DNA from: Mytilus galloprovincialis
Taxonomy: Eukaryota > Mollusca > Bivalvia > Mytilida > Mytilidae
Direction of reading: 5' to 3'
DNA: 64,000 nt
NCBI RefSeq assembly: GCF_965363235.1
Contig: NC_134844.1
Span: 54,122,872-54,186,871 of the forward strand
A program made the translations under genes and the position numbers. Below are positions 44,470 through 56,790 of this stretch, one piece after another. The notes beneath the pieces were generated by a model. That model was not told where the DNA came from and made no database searches. It saw only the letters and a program-made list of their open reading frames with translations. The stretch's first letter is position 1. The number at the start of each line of letters is the position of its first letter.

Positions 44470-47303
44470 TCAAAGAGATTGCTTTGAACTTATGCGAACT
44501 GCCCACAGATTTCCAGATAACCCTATACCATCTGGATCATAACCTTTCTTTGTAGGATATTTCAAAACACCCTTTTGTCCCTTGTTACCAACAATAAAAG
44601 CATCGTGTGTCAATTCATAAAATGTTGGAACCCATGTGGCTATTACTCCATCCGCACGTAATATCACGGTACAATTTAACATATTCTCCCTGATGAAAGA
44701 CAACACCGGTAATAATAATGCAAAAGGAGGAAATAAATTTACACCTGACGACAACGGAAAAACAGTTGGAGTGAAATGTTTTAGAATTCTACCATTTCTG
44801 TCGATCATGCTATTAGAATCTAAAGCCATCAAGTCGATCGTGTGTCCTGTATTGTCACCAAAATACTCTTGTATTGTACTCCATATATCGCTATCTAATT
44901 TCGCATCCGATTTATTAAGTTTTCTCGATGGCTCATCTGCTAAATTCAATTTAGATGGTACAAAATGTAAATTTAACATTACGTCTAAATCCAAAGTTAA
45001 TTGAAAAATTTCTTTAAGAATGGAATTGAGCATCATAGATTTGGAACCTTCATTATTCCAAGCGCCTATCAAGGCCTGATTGTCTACGTTTGCGTCCACC
45101 CGACTACCCTTTATGTTTTCCCGTATAGATCTTAAAAACATATAACAAAGCTTTAGCCTCTAGTACCATAATAGGAAGCGATAACATTTCATGTGCCCAC
45201 GAATCGCCCACTTTGTGCTCTGTATCATCTATAATACTAAAATTACGAGGTCCAATTTGTCAGCCGTCATCGGGTAAAAACGACATATCAAAGAATTCAA
45301 CTCTATAGAGAACTAATATAGGACAATGGTGTAGATTAAAAATTACACCACTCCAGACCCTTTTGTTTTCCACATAATTAATATTGCCAATAATTAACAA
45401 GTTCCGGGTCGAATCCGATACCGATACCAATAGTATATTCACCTGTTAGCTATTACCTTATCTGTACGTTCCGCATTTGACAGGCGCACCACCAAACGGT
45501 GTATTTAGGATTTTGCTATATACACGGGTCATAATCAAAGGGCTGACACTACTAAATTCTATCATTGTCAAATTGTTCCCTATTGTAGTTTTATTCAGCA
45601 ATCAGCAAGACTTTATAAGATAACTAATATAGGACAATGCTGTTGATGAAAAAATACTCCATTCCTGGATAGCCAGGACCTTTTGTTTTCCAAATAATTA
45701 ATATTACCAATAATTGATATAAGTTCCAGGTCGACGGATTCAAACAGAAAGATTTGAAAGCAAAAAAAAACTGTGTATCTTATAATCGACATGACTTTAT
45801 CAGATGACAATACCAATTACTAAAATAAGGCTTAGGCATAGTTATATACTTTAAATCAGTCACGGACCCGCGATATCACGGGTGTGTACTTGTTTATTTT
45901 AAAATATCCACCCCATTTGAACATAGAGCATCTGTATAAATGTTTACAACTAAATGTCTTTCTTTTTTCCATTCTAACTTTCCTGTCCATGAATCCAAAA
46001 ACCGCCAATTATTAAGTTCGTCCTTTAAATCTTTTGTCATTGGAATGCTTGTTTGATTGCGGATTCCTAATGAAATTGCATTATTCATCTCCCGAGTGTA
46101 AAGTTTTGCTGCCGGAACAGCTAACATAAAAGAAATACAACGACCCACTAATTTTTGTAAATCTAGCACCGTAATAGCACTTTTCCTTAAACAATCCTCG
46201 CGTAAATCAATAAATTTTTGTTTTTTGGACTCAGTTATTCTGAAACATCTAGCTACGGAATCAACAACAAATCCCAAAAATATTACTGATTGGGACGGGA
46301 TAAACACGGTCTTGTCTAAATTAATGCAATACCCTTATCTAGTTATAACTTCACACACAATGTAATTTGCCAATAGAGCGGAACTGACACCTGCTTTTAA
46401 ACCAGGTTTTCTTACTTCCTCGACAAGACGATCATCTATATACAAATGTACAGGAATCAAAAACTTTCTCCTAATATACGATGTTGCTTGCAGATTTAAT
46501 GTGTGATAAATGTAGCTAGAAAGTTTAAAACCAAACGGTAATGTTTTGAAAATGAAATAAAATCCACCCCACTGGAAACCCACTAGTCCACGGGAATCCT
46601 CGGATAACATAACATTATCAAAACCTGATTTATCATCTATTGAGGTAAAATATGCATTTTCTCTAACGGCTCGAGGTACATTGTTGAGAGTGTCTAAACT
46701 AAACGGTATATCTTTGATCCAATTATTCAAATACATTAGATTAATGCATAATCTAGGTTTTGTTGGATCGACGGTTAAAGGTGCTACAATGTGGGTTGGT
46801 TTAGCTAAACCTACTTTTCCTAAGCATTCAATTGAACCATTTCTAAGTCTATCCACAACGGTTTCTGTTATGAACGTAGAAAACTTTTTGTATTTATTTG
46901 AATTATTGAATGTTCTGCTAGGCGGGAACTTATCATCATAATGGTGTCCCCAGAAATCTCCTTTAAAATGTACCATGTAATTATTAATATTTACACCATG
47001 AACTAGTCAATCTAAAATTTCATCTGAAGAATACGAACAAGCTAATATTTTCTCCCATTGCTTTAACCTTGTATGAATTTGTCCAGCAACAAAATTCTTC
47101 GGATTAAAAAAAATCACATTTTGTATATCTGGAGATATATCATCCATTGCTTTTGAATAAACCACCTCTGCTGAAACAACCTCGCTACTATTATCAATAA
47201 TTTTGTTTTCAAAATTAACAAACGTCGGGCGTCTAACTGTTACTGAAGTAGGATATGGTCCCAAATTTATTTTTAATTCCCATGGTTTTAACCGAAATGC
47301 ATC
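44470..47303 (-). pseudogene. Reverse transcriptase / RNase H gene of the Ngaro-like element, broken
   Basis: The frame appears to begin at a splice acceptor (TTATTTCGTTTCAG) at 47,304, followed by DAFRLKPWELKINLG. RT signatures at 46,976-46,335: KPRLCINL, TSIDDKSGFDNVML, FKTLPFGFKLSSY and the catalytic YIDDR. The thumb continues at 46,307-45,894 (VIFLGFVVD, LQKLVGR), ending in the RNase H start NIYTDALCSNG. RNase H resumes at 45,141-44,470 (NVDNQALIGAW, FVPSKLNLADEPSR), followed by a DIRS-type tail (TIDLMALDSN, LFPPFALLLPVLSFI). Lesions: in-frame TGA at about 47,007, TAA at about 46,335, a frameshift near 45,120, and a ~650-bp insertion inside RNase H. It would copy element RNA into DNA; inactive here. 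Confidence 0.85.
45245..45893. other. Insertion inside the RNase H region, with an internal duplication
   Basis: Separates the RNase H fragments ending at 45,894 and resuming near 45,240. It contains two ~200-bp related units (about 45,308-45,425 and 45,625-45,745) sharing ACTAATATAGGACAATG, CCTTTTGTTTTCCA, AATAATTAATATT and CAATAATT. Its right edge has the short palindrome-like CCCGCGATATCACGGGT. No ORF. Whether it is a nested element could not be decided. Confidence 0.5.
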
Positions 47304-47379
47304 CTGAAACGAAATAAGTATGAATTTAACTAACGGAATGGAAGATGTATTTTACTTGTTTTAAAATTATGTAAATAAT

Positions 47380-47967
47380 TTAATTTGAACTTGCAGAACT
47401 TTGGTTAGCTGGACAATCCCTGACAAAATAATCCGGCTTGTCACATTGAAAACATAGATTGTGACTATTACCACGCCCCCTACCGCGACGGGGTGGACCT
47501 GGAAAGCGAGGAGGCATTCCGTAAGATTGACCTTGTCCCTGACCAAAAGAATTTCCCATAAAACCTGGCCCATGCATGTACAAATTATGAGATTGCATAT
47601 TATAATTGTCATCATCAGTGAAACCAAATGTCTTAAGTAACTTCTGTTCTTTGTCAAGTATCGCTTCCTCCTCTTTGTTGCAAACAAGTTTCAACACTAG
47701 AGCTGTAGCAAAATTTGGTCTACTTTTGTGTATATGAAATCTACTTAGTATTAAGTTTATTTTGTCCTTTAAGTCATGATTTTGCTTTCTCGCCAAATTG
47801 TCTAGTAATATCAATCTTTCATGTAAAACATCAATATCCACCTTTCCTTTTGCAGTCTCATCCTTAACGTCTCTCTTGGCCCTCTCAAATTCCGATAACT
47901 CGTCTTCAGCTTGTTTCTTCTCTAACTTTTTTTCAAGCTCTGCTATTTTCTCTTCTAATGTCTTCAT
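47380..47967 (-). CDS. Gag-like protein, second exon, of the Ngaro-like element
   Basis: 195 codons. Residues 1-40 are a charged coiled coil; the middle is helical; residues ~125-165 are Gly/Arg-rich (GQGQGQSYG, PPRRGRGRG), typical of RNA-binding gag tails; then a zinc knuckle, CFQCDKPDYFVRDC. In the CCHC consensus the third ligand is His, but here it is Tyr, so zinc binding may be lost. The ATG follows a 3' splice acceptor (TTCATTTGTATAG) immediately, and a first exon lies ~2.8 kb upstream in the same phase. It would package element RNA. Confidence 0.75.
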   Translation of the reverse strand: MKTLEEKIAELEKKLEKKQAEDELSEFERAKRDVKDETAKGKVDIDVLHERLILLDNLARKQNHDLKDKINLILSRFHIHKSRPNFATALVLKLVCNKEEEAILDKEQKLLKTFGFTDDDNYNMQSHNLYMHGPGFMGNSFGQGQGQSYGMPPRFPGPPRRGRGRGNSHNLCFQCDKPDYFVRDCPANQSSASSN

Positions 47968-50797
47968 CTATACAAATGAAGCAAAGAACTATATCTTAAT
48001 TTCAAGCATTTATCTAGATTATTGTCTTATAAAATACATTCAAAATCACATGTAAGTCATATCAAATATTGTCCTTAAATATTGTATTGAATATTTCATA
48101 CATTCTGGCTACAACACCTAACGAATTCCTCCCTACCACTTCTTCTACACATGCTCTATTTATACACTAATTTACACGTATAAATCATCTATATGAAAAC
48201 AGTGGCAAATATCTTAATTAGATCCGTTATTTTCATACATCTCTTTTTCTCATAAACCAAAATCCGTTGTACTTACAGAGATAATATAAATACAATACTT
48301 TCACGCCCATTCATTATCACTTGTCTTTGAAAAAAGACAAATACCACATTTGAATAAAATCTTTAACATTAATCGTTTAATGACATCAATTTATCTAAAC
48401 TTTAAAACTGTACATGCCTGTTAATTAGTATTAAGGCAATGAATTAAGTTAATGAAACATGTATACGTACATTAGTGTATGTACTATCATGTAAATTATT
48501 ATTATTATTATATATAAATATGTAAGATATCTGTTTATATTTTATACATATTTGTTTTATTTTATTTTATTCTAATTTTTCTTTCGTTTTTAATAATTAA
48601 ACGTAAGTACTATTCTTGTAAAACACCACGTGGAACAAATTCACAGATGCCACCTTCCCAAGCAAATTAACCTCTGATGAAACCCATGACAAGGGCTGCA
48701 TCTTATTAGTTTTATCACACTCATGTTGCTGAAATCTGCTCTTAAATAAATATTAATATCTTTGAAGACGCGTAGCTGTCAAGTGTCTATGTTTGACCGC
48801 CTGTTTTAAAAATACACCCCGCTGATGTGGACTTCTATTCTGTTCAGATTGTTGATTCAAAACTAATCATCAAACAACATCTAATTAGTGTCTAACCCAT
48901 AAAAGTTTACTTTGTACACAATAAATTATGTTCTCGCTTTAACAAACAACATGGTCAATTAGCAAATCTTGTGTATCAATAAATAACATGCTTTGTATCT
49001 ATATGCGAATAATGTTACATTTTTTTCTCTCTTTCTTTTAAGATCAAATATTAAGTTAACTGTAAAATATATTTAAATAAATTGAATATGCTTTTCTCTC
49101 GTCTGTTATAAATTTATATTTCTTAAATTTATGCACTCTAAATTATTATTTTTTTTTTTTGTAACGCCGTTCGAACTTTTTAAACATGATATATCGCTAT
49201 ACCCAAATAGTAACGGTCCCCTTTAAGCTTATTACATTTACAAAACCGTGTACAAGGTCATATTTAATGTAAGTAAAAGAACAATTATAATGTGTCATTT
49301 ATGTGCATGCTTTATATGAAACAGCCAATTAATCAATTTGACACCGATTCTAATTTGTAGAGTTTGATTTAAAAAAAAAAACAGAAAAAATGTGCTTCTA
49401 CGGTTTCCCTTTTCACTCGTATTTCATAAAGTGTTCTTTCCTTCTCACTTTCTCTTAAATACCACCCTATAACACGTAAAACAACTCTTCTGGTTATTTG
49501 ACATTCTAACTCAAAATTGTACTTAACCTATTTGCTTCGAGCTCAAGAATACATCTTTTGAAATACCACCTTTTAACACACGTTCAAGTTTCCTTTAAGT
49601 ATCCCTCTTTTATGTTTATATACAGTAAGTTATTTTAAAAAATTATAAATTTCTACTGTTTGCCGATATGAGTGTGCAAACTCCATTTAGCCACTAATAT
49701 TGATAATCGTATCTATATTTCCCTTTCTGAATGACCTCATAAATAGTAAAAATCATATTCTTTGTTCACGTTCGAGCATGATGCTAAAACAAATATGTTT
49801 TGTAATTTCTTTTGATACATACTTTAATATACATAATAATACCACCAAGTAAATTTTTCCTTGTCACGATCAAACACAAAACCGCAACCCCCATAAAAGC
49901 GTTTTGTCTCCTAAGCAATTTTCTCTTTTCCCTTTTATCACATTCCCCATCACGTTAATCCTAGCCGCTTAATGCGTACACGTTCAAGAAACAATCTTGA
50001 ACAAATTGCTAACATCATCTTCATCCTTCTCTTCTCTTCTTTACTTTATTTTATTCTCATCCGAGCATCATGCCCAAACACATTTAAATGAAATACGATT
50101 TTTTTTTATTTATTGATTTTTTCTCTCTCTATTCACGTTCGAGCATAAAACCCGAACAATAATAATCTGATATATCAAAATTAAAATATCCAAAACTATT
50201 CTTTTTTTTCTTTCTTTTTTCTATTATATTTTAACCAACAAAATGTTTACACGTTCAAAAACTTGAACATTTTTTTTTTATTTACTTTTTTCCACGACCG
50301 AGCGTAATACTCGCCGCAACATTATTATTATTTTTTCTATGTACCTCTATTCACGTTCGAGCATCTTGCCCGAACAATATTCAAATAATTGAGTTTCAAC
50401 ATTTATATACACATGATAATATCATTAGACATTCTTTGTCTCCCGTTCAAATAGAACACCCGACAAAACATATTTTGTTTACTTGCATTCTTCCGTTGTT
50501 ACTTTTCTAAACAAATATTTTTAACTTTGAAATATCTGTGCCCGTTCAATATGAAACAAAATATCTAACTAAATATATAACAATAAAGTTTCATTAACAC
50601 GTGCGTACTAATTTGCATTTTGAACTTATTATTTAAACATTATTCATACACATATATATATACTGGCATACGATGACCTTTATGACGTGTTCATTTCTGT
50701 ATAATTATCTATTACACTCATCGTTTTCTCAAACTTTCCTCATAACCCATTGTTATATCATTCATACTCTTTGTGTCAAATTAACTTAGAAACTTAC
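47968..50797 (-). other. Putative spliceosomal intron in the gag gene
   Basis: The minus-strand donor GGG|GTAAGT at 50,798/50,797 and acceptor TTTGTATAG|ATG at 47,968/47,967 are both in phase 0. The interior is T/C-rich on the plus strand. It contains a ~600-bp zone (about 49,750-50,470) where CGTTCGAGCAT and CCCGAACAA-type motifs recur roughly every 100-150 bp. No coding potential. Confidence 0.55.
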
Positions 50798-51087
50798 CCC
50801 TGACGACTTGTTTTCTGTAGTTTTATTTTTCTTCTTTGGAGGTTCTTCAACCTTATCCTCTTTCAATGCGTATTCTTGCTCTAATGCAAAACTAACAACT
50901 TTGCATAAGTTTTCTCTCGTGTCATCCACGTCTAGGAGCACTAAAATGTCATTAATTGTATCTTTATTTTGGTGGCTACTTGTAACAAATCTTCCCTGCT
51001 AAAAGTACTTAAGCACTTCCCATTAAACTGCTGAAGCTTTGGATCAATGTCTGATATGTATCTTTTAATTATCTTAAGGAGATCCAT
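50798..51087 (-). pseudogene. Gag-like protein, first exon, of the Ngaro-like element
   Basis: Starts with ATG at 51,087, 18 bp inside the A1 repeat. It begins MDLLKIIKRYISDIDPKLQQ, with the later part in a second frame (DTINDILVLLDVDDTRENL, EDKVEEPPKKKNKTTENKSSG), so one single-base frameshift lies near 50,985. It ends in a Lys-rich segment directly at the GTAAGT donor. No domain recognised; its position and phase join it to the gag exon at 47,967. Confidence 0.55.
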
Positions 51088-51105
51088 TATACGACTGCAC
51101 AATAG

Positions 51106-51195
51106 TATGACCTCCAATTGAGTGACGATAAGACCAAGAGTGGCCGCGCTATCTTATACATTCGAGGTACCGAAAGGGGTAACTTGGAATAGTGG
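51106..51195 (-). repeat. Split direct repeat A1 (5' end of the Ngaro-like element)
   Basis: 90 bp matching 42,099-42,188 with one difference (GACGATAAG against GACGATGAG). It ends in ATAGTGG next to TGTACTAATC of the interrupted locus. Confidence 0.88.
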
Positions 51196-52573
51196 TGTAC
51201 TAATCTAACTTTCAATAGATTTAGCACACAGACGCAATTTACAGTTCGAGAAAAACCAGAGTTTGTGTAATACCAAGATACAGGTATCGATATATTGTAG
51301 AGCTTTGAATGTGCTTATTCGTATACAATAATATTTAATTTTATATTAATTCGCTAATTTCAAAGACAACAGTTATACCTATAAATCCATATTCAAAGAT
51401 CTAATTCCAGTATTGAAAAGCTTTTAGAATCATTAAAGTTTATCCGGATCGTATCTAAATTTCTGGGCATCAAATGAAATATTCTGTTTTAAATAAGTTT
51501 AACAGGTACAGCCAAACTTCCAAACCAAATCTTGGTATCTATGAAGAATTAAGTAAAGGTTTCAAGTTATTAGGGTAAACGAAATCTCTTAAGGCATACT
51601 TCACCAGTAATACATAGAGTATGTTCTTATTTCCAAAACGTATATACATGTTATCAAGGAGAACATTAACAGCTTCAATCGTGGCGTCACAACTCCAGTA
51701 AGTAAATATCAAATTAACCTGTCTAAGCTTATTAGAGAAGAAGGCTTTGAAAATAAAAAATTAACACTTTATAAGTTGTATGCATCTGAAGCACTTTTTT
51801 ATTTATCTACTTCAGGAACGCTCAAAAACAGATTTTACATTATGTTTTCAATATTTGTTAGGGTAATATCCATTGAATTCCATAATACTTCCATGGTTTG
51901 ACCTATGTGACGTTCGTTACAAGATTGTAAGGACAAAGTCTTGTTTGTATGCTATATCCCATATAACTGTCATTTATGTAACTTTTCCGTTTAGTATCAA
52001 CTTATGCATGGTAAAATTTGATGCATTTATGTTTGTATGATTAAATACATTTATTAAGTTTTTATAATTAAAAGCGATTTTATAACGATCGCACAACACT
52101 AAATTGTGTTTGGTTGTTTCTACGAAATTTAAATAAGGAATCTTTTTATTTTCGGAGGAGTTAAACGAGGGAGAAGATAATTAATCTGATTTAGAATATA
52201 AAGTAGGTCAAAGGATTTAATATCGGTTTTCTGAACTATTCGTGTTAAACTACCCATGTCAATTGTATACCCACGCCGCTATTTAAAGAACACGATCGAT
52301 TCGGTAAGTTAGAAATAACTTCCTCGTCCGCCATTTTGTAATTTGGGTTGAACTACGACGGTAAGAATACATTTATTATGTTTAACTCCTTTTTAATTCA
52401 TAAAATGACTTGTTAACAATAAAATAAATATTCACGTGGTCGCAGTCTCTCACGATCGCTGCAAAACCAACAACATGTATTGAAGTATTTAGTCGTTGCT
52501 AAGGAAATATTAGTACACATTAAATATTCGATGACCTGAAGAAACAAATTTCTTCTAGTCAACACACTATTAT
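51196..52573. other. Duplicated non-coding block
   Basis: Counterpart of about 16,505-17,930 with few differences. No frame is conserved. Ends at the TAT target of the next insertion. Confidence 0.5.
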
Positions 52574-55500
52574 TAGTGCGGTGACTGAAGGCAGATTTTT
52601 TTTAATTTAATCTCCCCACCGAACACACACCTACATAATATATCATTGGAAAGAAGAAATCGTGTACTATAATAATATGCCTGTCGTCAGGACTTGATAT
52701 GGTCACATTTCTTTTAAATTGAGGTCAAAGGTCAAATGTAAAAATCTGTGAAAATTTGGGATGGTTTCAATTTTGACATTTTTTTCTATTTCTAAACTCT
52801 ACCTAAATACAAATGATACCGTTTTGGCTTTAGTAATGTTTGTTATTATACATAAACCTTAATCATTGAGATTTTTTTATCAAAAAAATCCTAAAACGAC
52901 GTTTTATTAACAAAACTTCAAAAACCAAGTTTTCAACCTATAAAATGTTTAGAGCACCTTAACCTTATGAAAAATATCAATTTCAAGTAAAAATCAAGTG
53001 TCATGCAGGACAATACTTTAAAATTATTTTTTAAACTATCATAGTGGGTGAGTTATCAATCCAAAGCCATAACCACGACAGTCAAATATGACCTCAAATT
53101 GAATTTGCGGATACTTCAGGTTTTTTTATAGACTACTCGTTGCTTTTTTTTTTTTTTCACAATTATTACTGCTACCATAGTATTATCTTTTGTTGTGTAT
53201 TTAACTTTGGTTAATATCTATTACATAGTTTTGTTTTGCAACTATATCCCCCCTTTTTTCGCTTGCAACGTACCACAAACTTCAAAAGTATTCCATATAC
53301 AAAACAAGAAGATGTGATATGATTGCAAATGAGACAACTATCCCAATGAGACCAAATGAGACATAAAACAATTATAGGTCCCGTACGGGCTTCAACAATG
53401 AGTAAAATTCATACTGCATAGTCTTCAATTCCCGATATGAATAATGTAAAACAAACAAAAAATCTAACGGCCTGATTAATGTACAAAATAAATAAGAAAG
53501 AAACAAATATAGTATATAGAAACAAACGAAAAACACTGCGTTACCGTCTCTTGACTTGAAACAGACGCATACAGATAGTGTTGGGGTTTAACTTTTTTAA
53601 GGGCACGCCTACACTCCCCTAAACACGGGGCTGGAACCGTGTGTACCAGTGCAACAAGCTTTATACCAAATCAACCGCTATCTCCATCATCTTCATTTTC
53701 ATCAACCGTCACAAGACATGTTTTAATATTTCTACACATTTCTTTCATGGCCACAGGTCTGCACATGAAATGTTCTGCTCAAAGCAAACACGTTATTTTG
53801 AGTTTTTCTTTACAAGTACAGATAAGGTGTTGTAGGAAGTCCGAAGACATATGTTCCTAAAAGAATACCAGCTTCAAACCATCCCTATCAATTCATTCAA
53901 GATTTAACAGAGATCTAAAAGGGGGCTAGGAAGGTGTGATGACATTCATATGCTTGTCTGCAAAGATGCTGGGGAAACATTATACGAGACGTACACACTA
54001 TCTTGAATTCGCTCAATGTCATGGTTGGCAACAAATTAGATAGCGTCGCACTTTACTTTAAGAAGCATAAAATCCATTTGCATTCAATGTTTCAACAAGG
54101 TGTTTTGAACCAAACTCATTGTACATTTGTAAAGTCAATTCTAAATGAAAAGGAGTAAAACAAAAACGGTTGCCTCAACAATTGCTTAGCATTTCCACAA
54201 TTTCTCTGGTGCCATTTCCTGAGAATAGTCTTGGCTGTATGCAGTTTCATTGAGTAACCATAGAATGAATTGCAATGAATACGAAGGCATTGACTGAATT
54301 AAGAAGGAAGAGACAATTCACCCGAAGTTGGGTAGTCTTCTTTAGAGTTTCGATGTCTTTTCTAAGTAAACTTGCAGCGGAATGAAATATCTGTCCGTTA
54401 TTTGTGTCTATTACAGTTGACATTGAGATTTTGAGGTCAGTGTTCAATTGACTAAAAGCTTATACGGCATCTTAAATAGTTATTTTGCTACTAAATATTA
54501 TGTTATATTTGCCTTGAACTTGTTGAAGTTGATTGACAACTGAATTTCTATAGAAATAAATGAGTTTAGACTGCATTTTACATACAGAATATTTTAAATT
54601 AGAATCAGCCGGAAAAAATTATCTATATTCATCAAGTAACGGTGCTATGAGGAATGACCATTAAATCGCTGTCAATAGCCAAAATAAAATAAGTAAAAGC
54701 AGTATCGTGTTCTGAGATATCTGCTTCCACGGGTTTGGATTTTTTTTTATCGTTTTTAGCAAATAATTTGTAATATTACCAAAATGACAGAGTGCTTGAA
54801 GTTTAAAAGATGGACGGGAAACTATTTCAACTTTAACTTTATCTGACACGCATAAAACATTTTTAATACTTGAGTATTTTTTTTATCTTTCTAAAATGTT
54901 TTGTTGCAACAAAATATACAAGCACTCCAGTTGAACAACTGCATTCTTGAACGTGTACAAATACCCGAAACTGAGGGATAACAGTCACATAATTGTATGT
55001 CGTCATTAAATATCAGACTAGAAGCTTCCTCGCTCTAAAAAGGGGGAACAAATATATTTACTTTGTAAGTTTTGTAGCATGAACGATGATAAGCTGCCTG
55101 CACAGAGTTCTTCAAATTAACAGCTTTCGCATGAAACATCTTGATGTTCACCTCATGATCATCATCCAATCTTTTATGCAATGCAGATACAAAAATTGAC
55201 TTCCTTTAACTGGTAAATTGACTCAAAATTTCAATCGAGGTTTTTTTTTTTTGGGGGGGGGGGGGGGGGGGGCATATTATGCACTGCATAAAATTTAACG
55301 ACTTTTGTCTTTTCTTTGGACTTAATAAAGCAATTTGCAAATGACTTGACATATCACGGAATATTTACTGAAACTGTCCATCAATTATTTTGATTTTACA
55401 ATAAGACTTTTCTGACAAAGTATTTGATGTTTTATAACGAAAAAACATAGAACATAAACATATACAAACAAAGTATGTGCATATATCAGTGCACTTTAAT

Positions 55501-56152
55501 TGAAAATATGTGTATATAATATCGAAAATGGTAGTTATTTCATATATCATTTGAGAGCAAATTATTGACTAATACACAAAATGTGACGGAAGGCAAGTGA
55601 TTGAGTTCCGTGTTGAAAATGAAGATTTTTACTCGATTCTTTTTCCGTTGATTTCTTAAGGTTTTTTTCATATTTTGGTCCGAAATTTTTATCACTTATA
55701 AGTTTTATTAAATACTATATGCTTAAAATATTATGGGATAATTTTTATTACTACTATGAAGAAGAAACTAAAGTTTGAGTTTGAATTTGCAATTTAAATT
55801 ACCTCAATTTTAAATAGTCTAAACTTCGCAAATTTTATAGATTAGAAGAAAATAAAATACTGAATAGAATATTTTGACATATATAAATAGCTTCAGGAAA
55901 AACTATTTCAATTAAATATAAGCAAACATACACATTTATTCATTTTAAAAAAGGGGGGTTGAAACTCTCCAATATACTACCAGTCATTAAAACGACTTTT
56001 TAGAAAAAAGTGACCGTACGAAATTCTGACGACAGGGCAAAAACTAAAGAAGACATATTTTTCTTTAAGTTAAGACCATTTTTAGCCGTGTGTTTTTTGG
56101 GGAGATTAAACTCGCGATCTAGACAACTTTTTACGATTCTGTCACCGCACTA
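52574..56152. mobile_element. 3.58-kb TIR element, TAGTGCGGTGAC ends
   Basis: Inverted ends TAGTGCGGTGAC and GTCACCGCACTA, followed inside by AATCTCCCCA-like sequence at both ends. TAT is duplicated on both sides (52,571-52,573 and 56,153-56,155), and copy A at about 17,925-17,940 (ACACTATTATGAACCT) is the empty site, which fixes the boundaries well. It contains a nested R2 repeat (about 53,295-53,640) and an 18-20-base G run near 55,251. Short minus-strand frames (54,247-54,447 and 54,661-54,849) have no recognisable domain. The autonomous family is undetermined; the 3-bp duplication is compatible with a PIF/Harbinger-like origin. Confidence 0.8.
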
Positions 56153-56328
56153 TATGATCCTACTGAGTTTTTGTTGATTTCTTGTCTTCACTAACCGTAT
56201 TTTTTTTAACCAACTATACTTCGAACTGTTTTGAAACTTTATTTTTTTAATTTATTTCGTTTTGAACTTTTGGTTCTCAGTGCTGTTCATCTTGTACTTG
56301 TTTCGGCTTTCGAACTTTTTTCATCTGA

Positions 56329-56371
56329 GCGTCACTGGTTAGTCTTGTGTGGACGAAATGCACGTCTGTTG
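56329..56371 (+). ncRNA. Decayed hammerhead-ribozyme motif, copy B
   Basis: Partner of 18,089-18,130 with the same CTGGTTA core defects. In addition the return strand of stem I is TGTTG rather than TGGCG. Not expected to cleave. Confidence 0.5.
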
Positions 56372-56539
56372 TATTAAATATTAAACCTAGTGCCTTTTGT
56401 TTGCTATTATTCGTGTGTTGCTCTGTCCTATATGTTCTTCTATTTATTTGTATTGTAGTCCTGTCATGTTATGTTGTCATTTTAATGTTACATTTAACAT
56501 TGCCATTAAAGCGGGAGGTTTGGCATGCCATAAAACCAG

Positions 56540-56790
56540 GTTCAACCCTCCCTTGTTTTTCTAAAAATGCCCTGAACCAAGTCAGGAAATTGGCCATTGT
56601 TACATTACAGTTCGTTTCTGTGTGTGTTACATTTCAATGTTGTGTTTCTGTTGTGTCGTTGTTCTCTTATATTTGATGCGTTACCTTCAGTTTTAGTTTG
56701 TAGCCCGGATTTGGTTTTTTTTCTCAATCGATTTATGAGTTTCAAACAGCGGTATACTACTGTTGCCCTTATTTACTTAAATTTCTGACC
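56540..56790. repeat. Interspersed repeat R1, reverse orientation, copy B
   Basis: Counterpart of 18,300-18,560. Confidence 0.7.

Larger units (their letters stand above)
41351..51195 (-). mobile_element. Ngaro/PAT-type tyrosine-recombinase retrotransposon, decayed
   Basis: A 9.85-kb element on the minus strand with split direct repeats. In its own 5'-3' direction these are A1 (51,195-51,106), the genes, B1 (42,246-42,186) directly joined to A2 (42,188-42,099), ~690 bp with poly-T tracts, then B2 (41,411-41,351). A1/A2 are 90 bp with one mismatch; B1/B2 are 61 bp with one mismatch. The A1-B1A2-B2 layout and the lack of a target duplication are the hallmark of YR retrotransposons of the Ngaro/PAT branch. 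Gene order: gag-like with a zinc knuckle, RT/RNase H, SGNH hydrolase, tyrosine recombinase. The low divergence of its repeats suggests recent insertion, but stops, frameshifts and an internal insertion show that this copy cannot be autonomous. Copy A keeps the target unoccupied. Confidence 0.9.

Noticed and set aside
44636-45004. Plus-strand 122-codon frame in the Ngaro-like element
   Set aside because: Antisense shadow of the RNase H and tail coding region, which has clear motifs on the minus strand.
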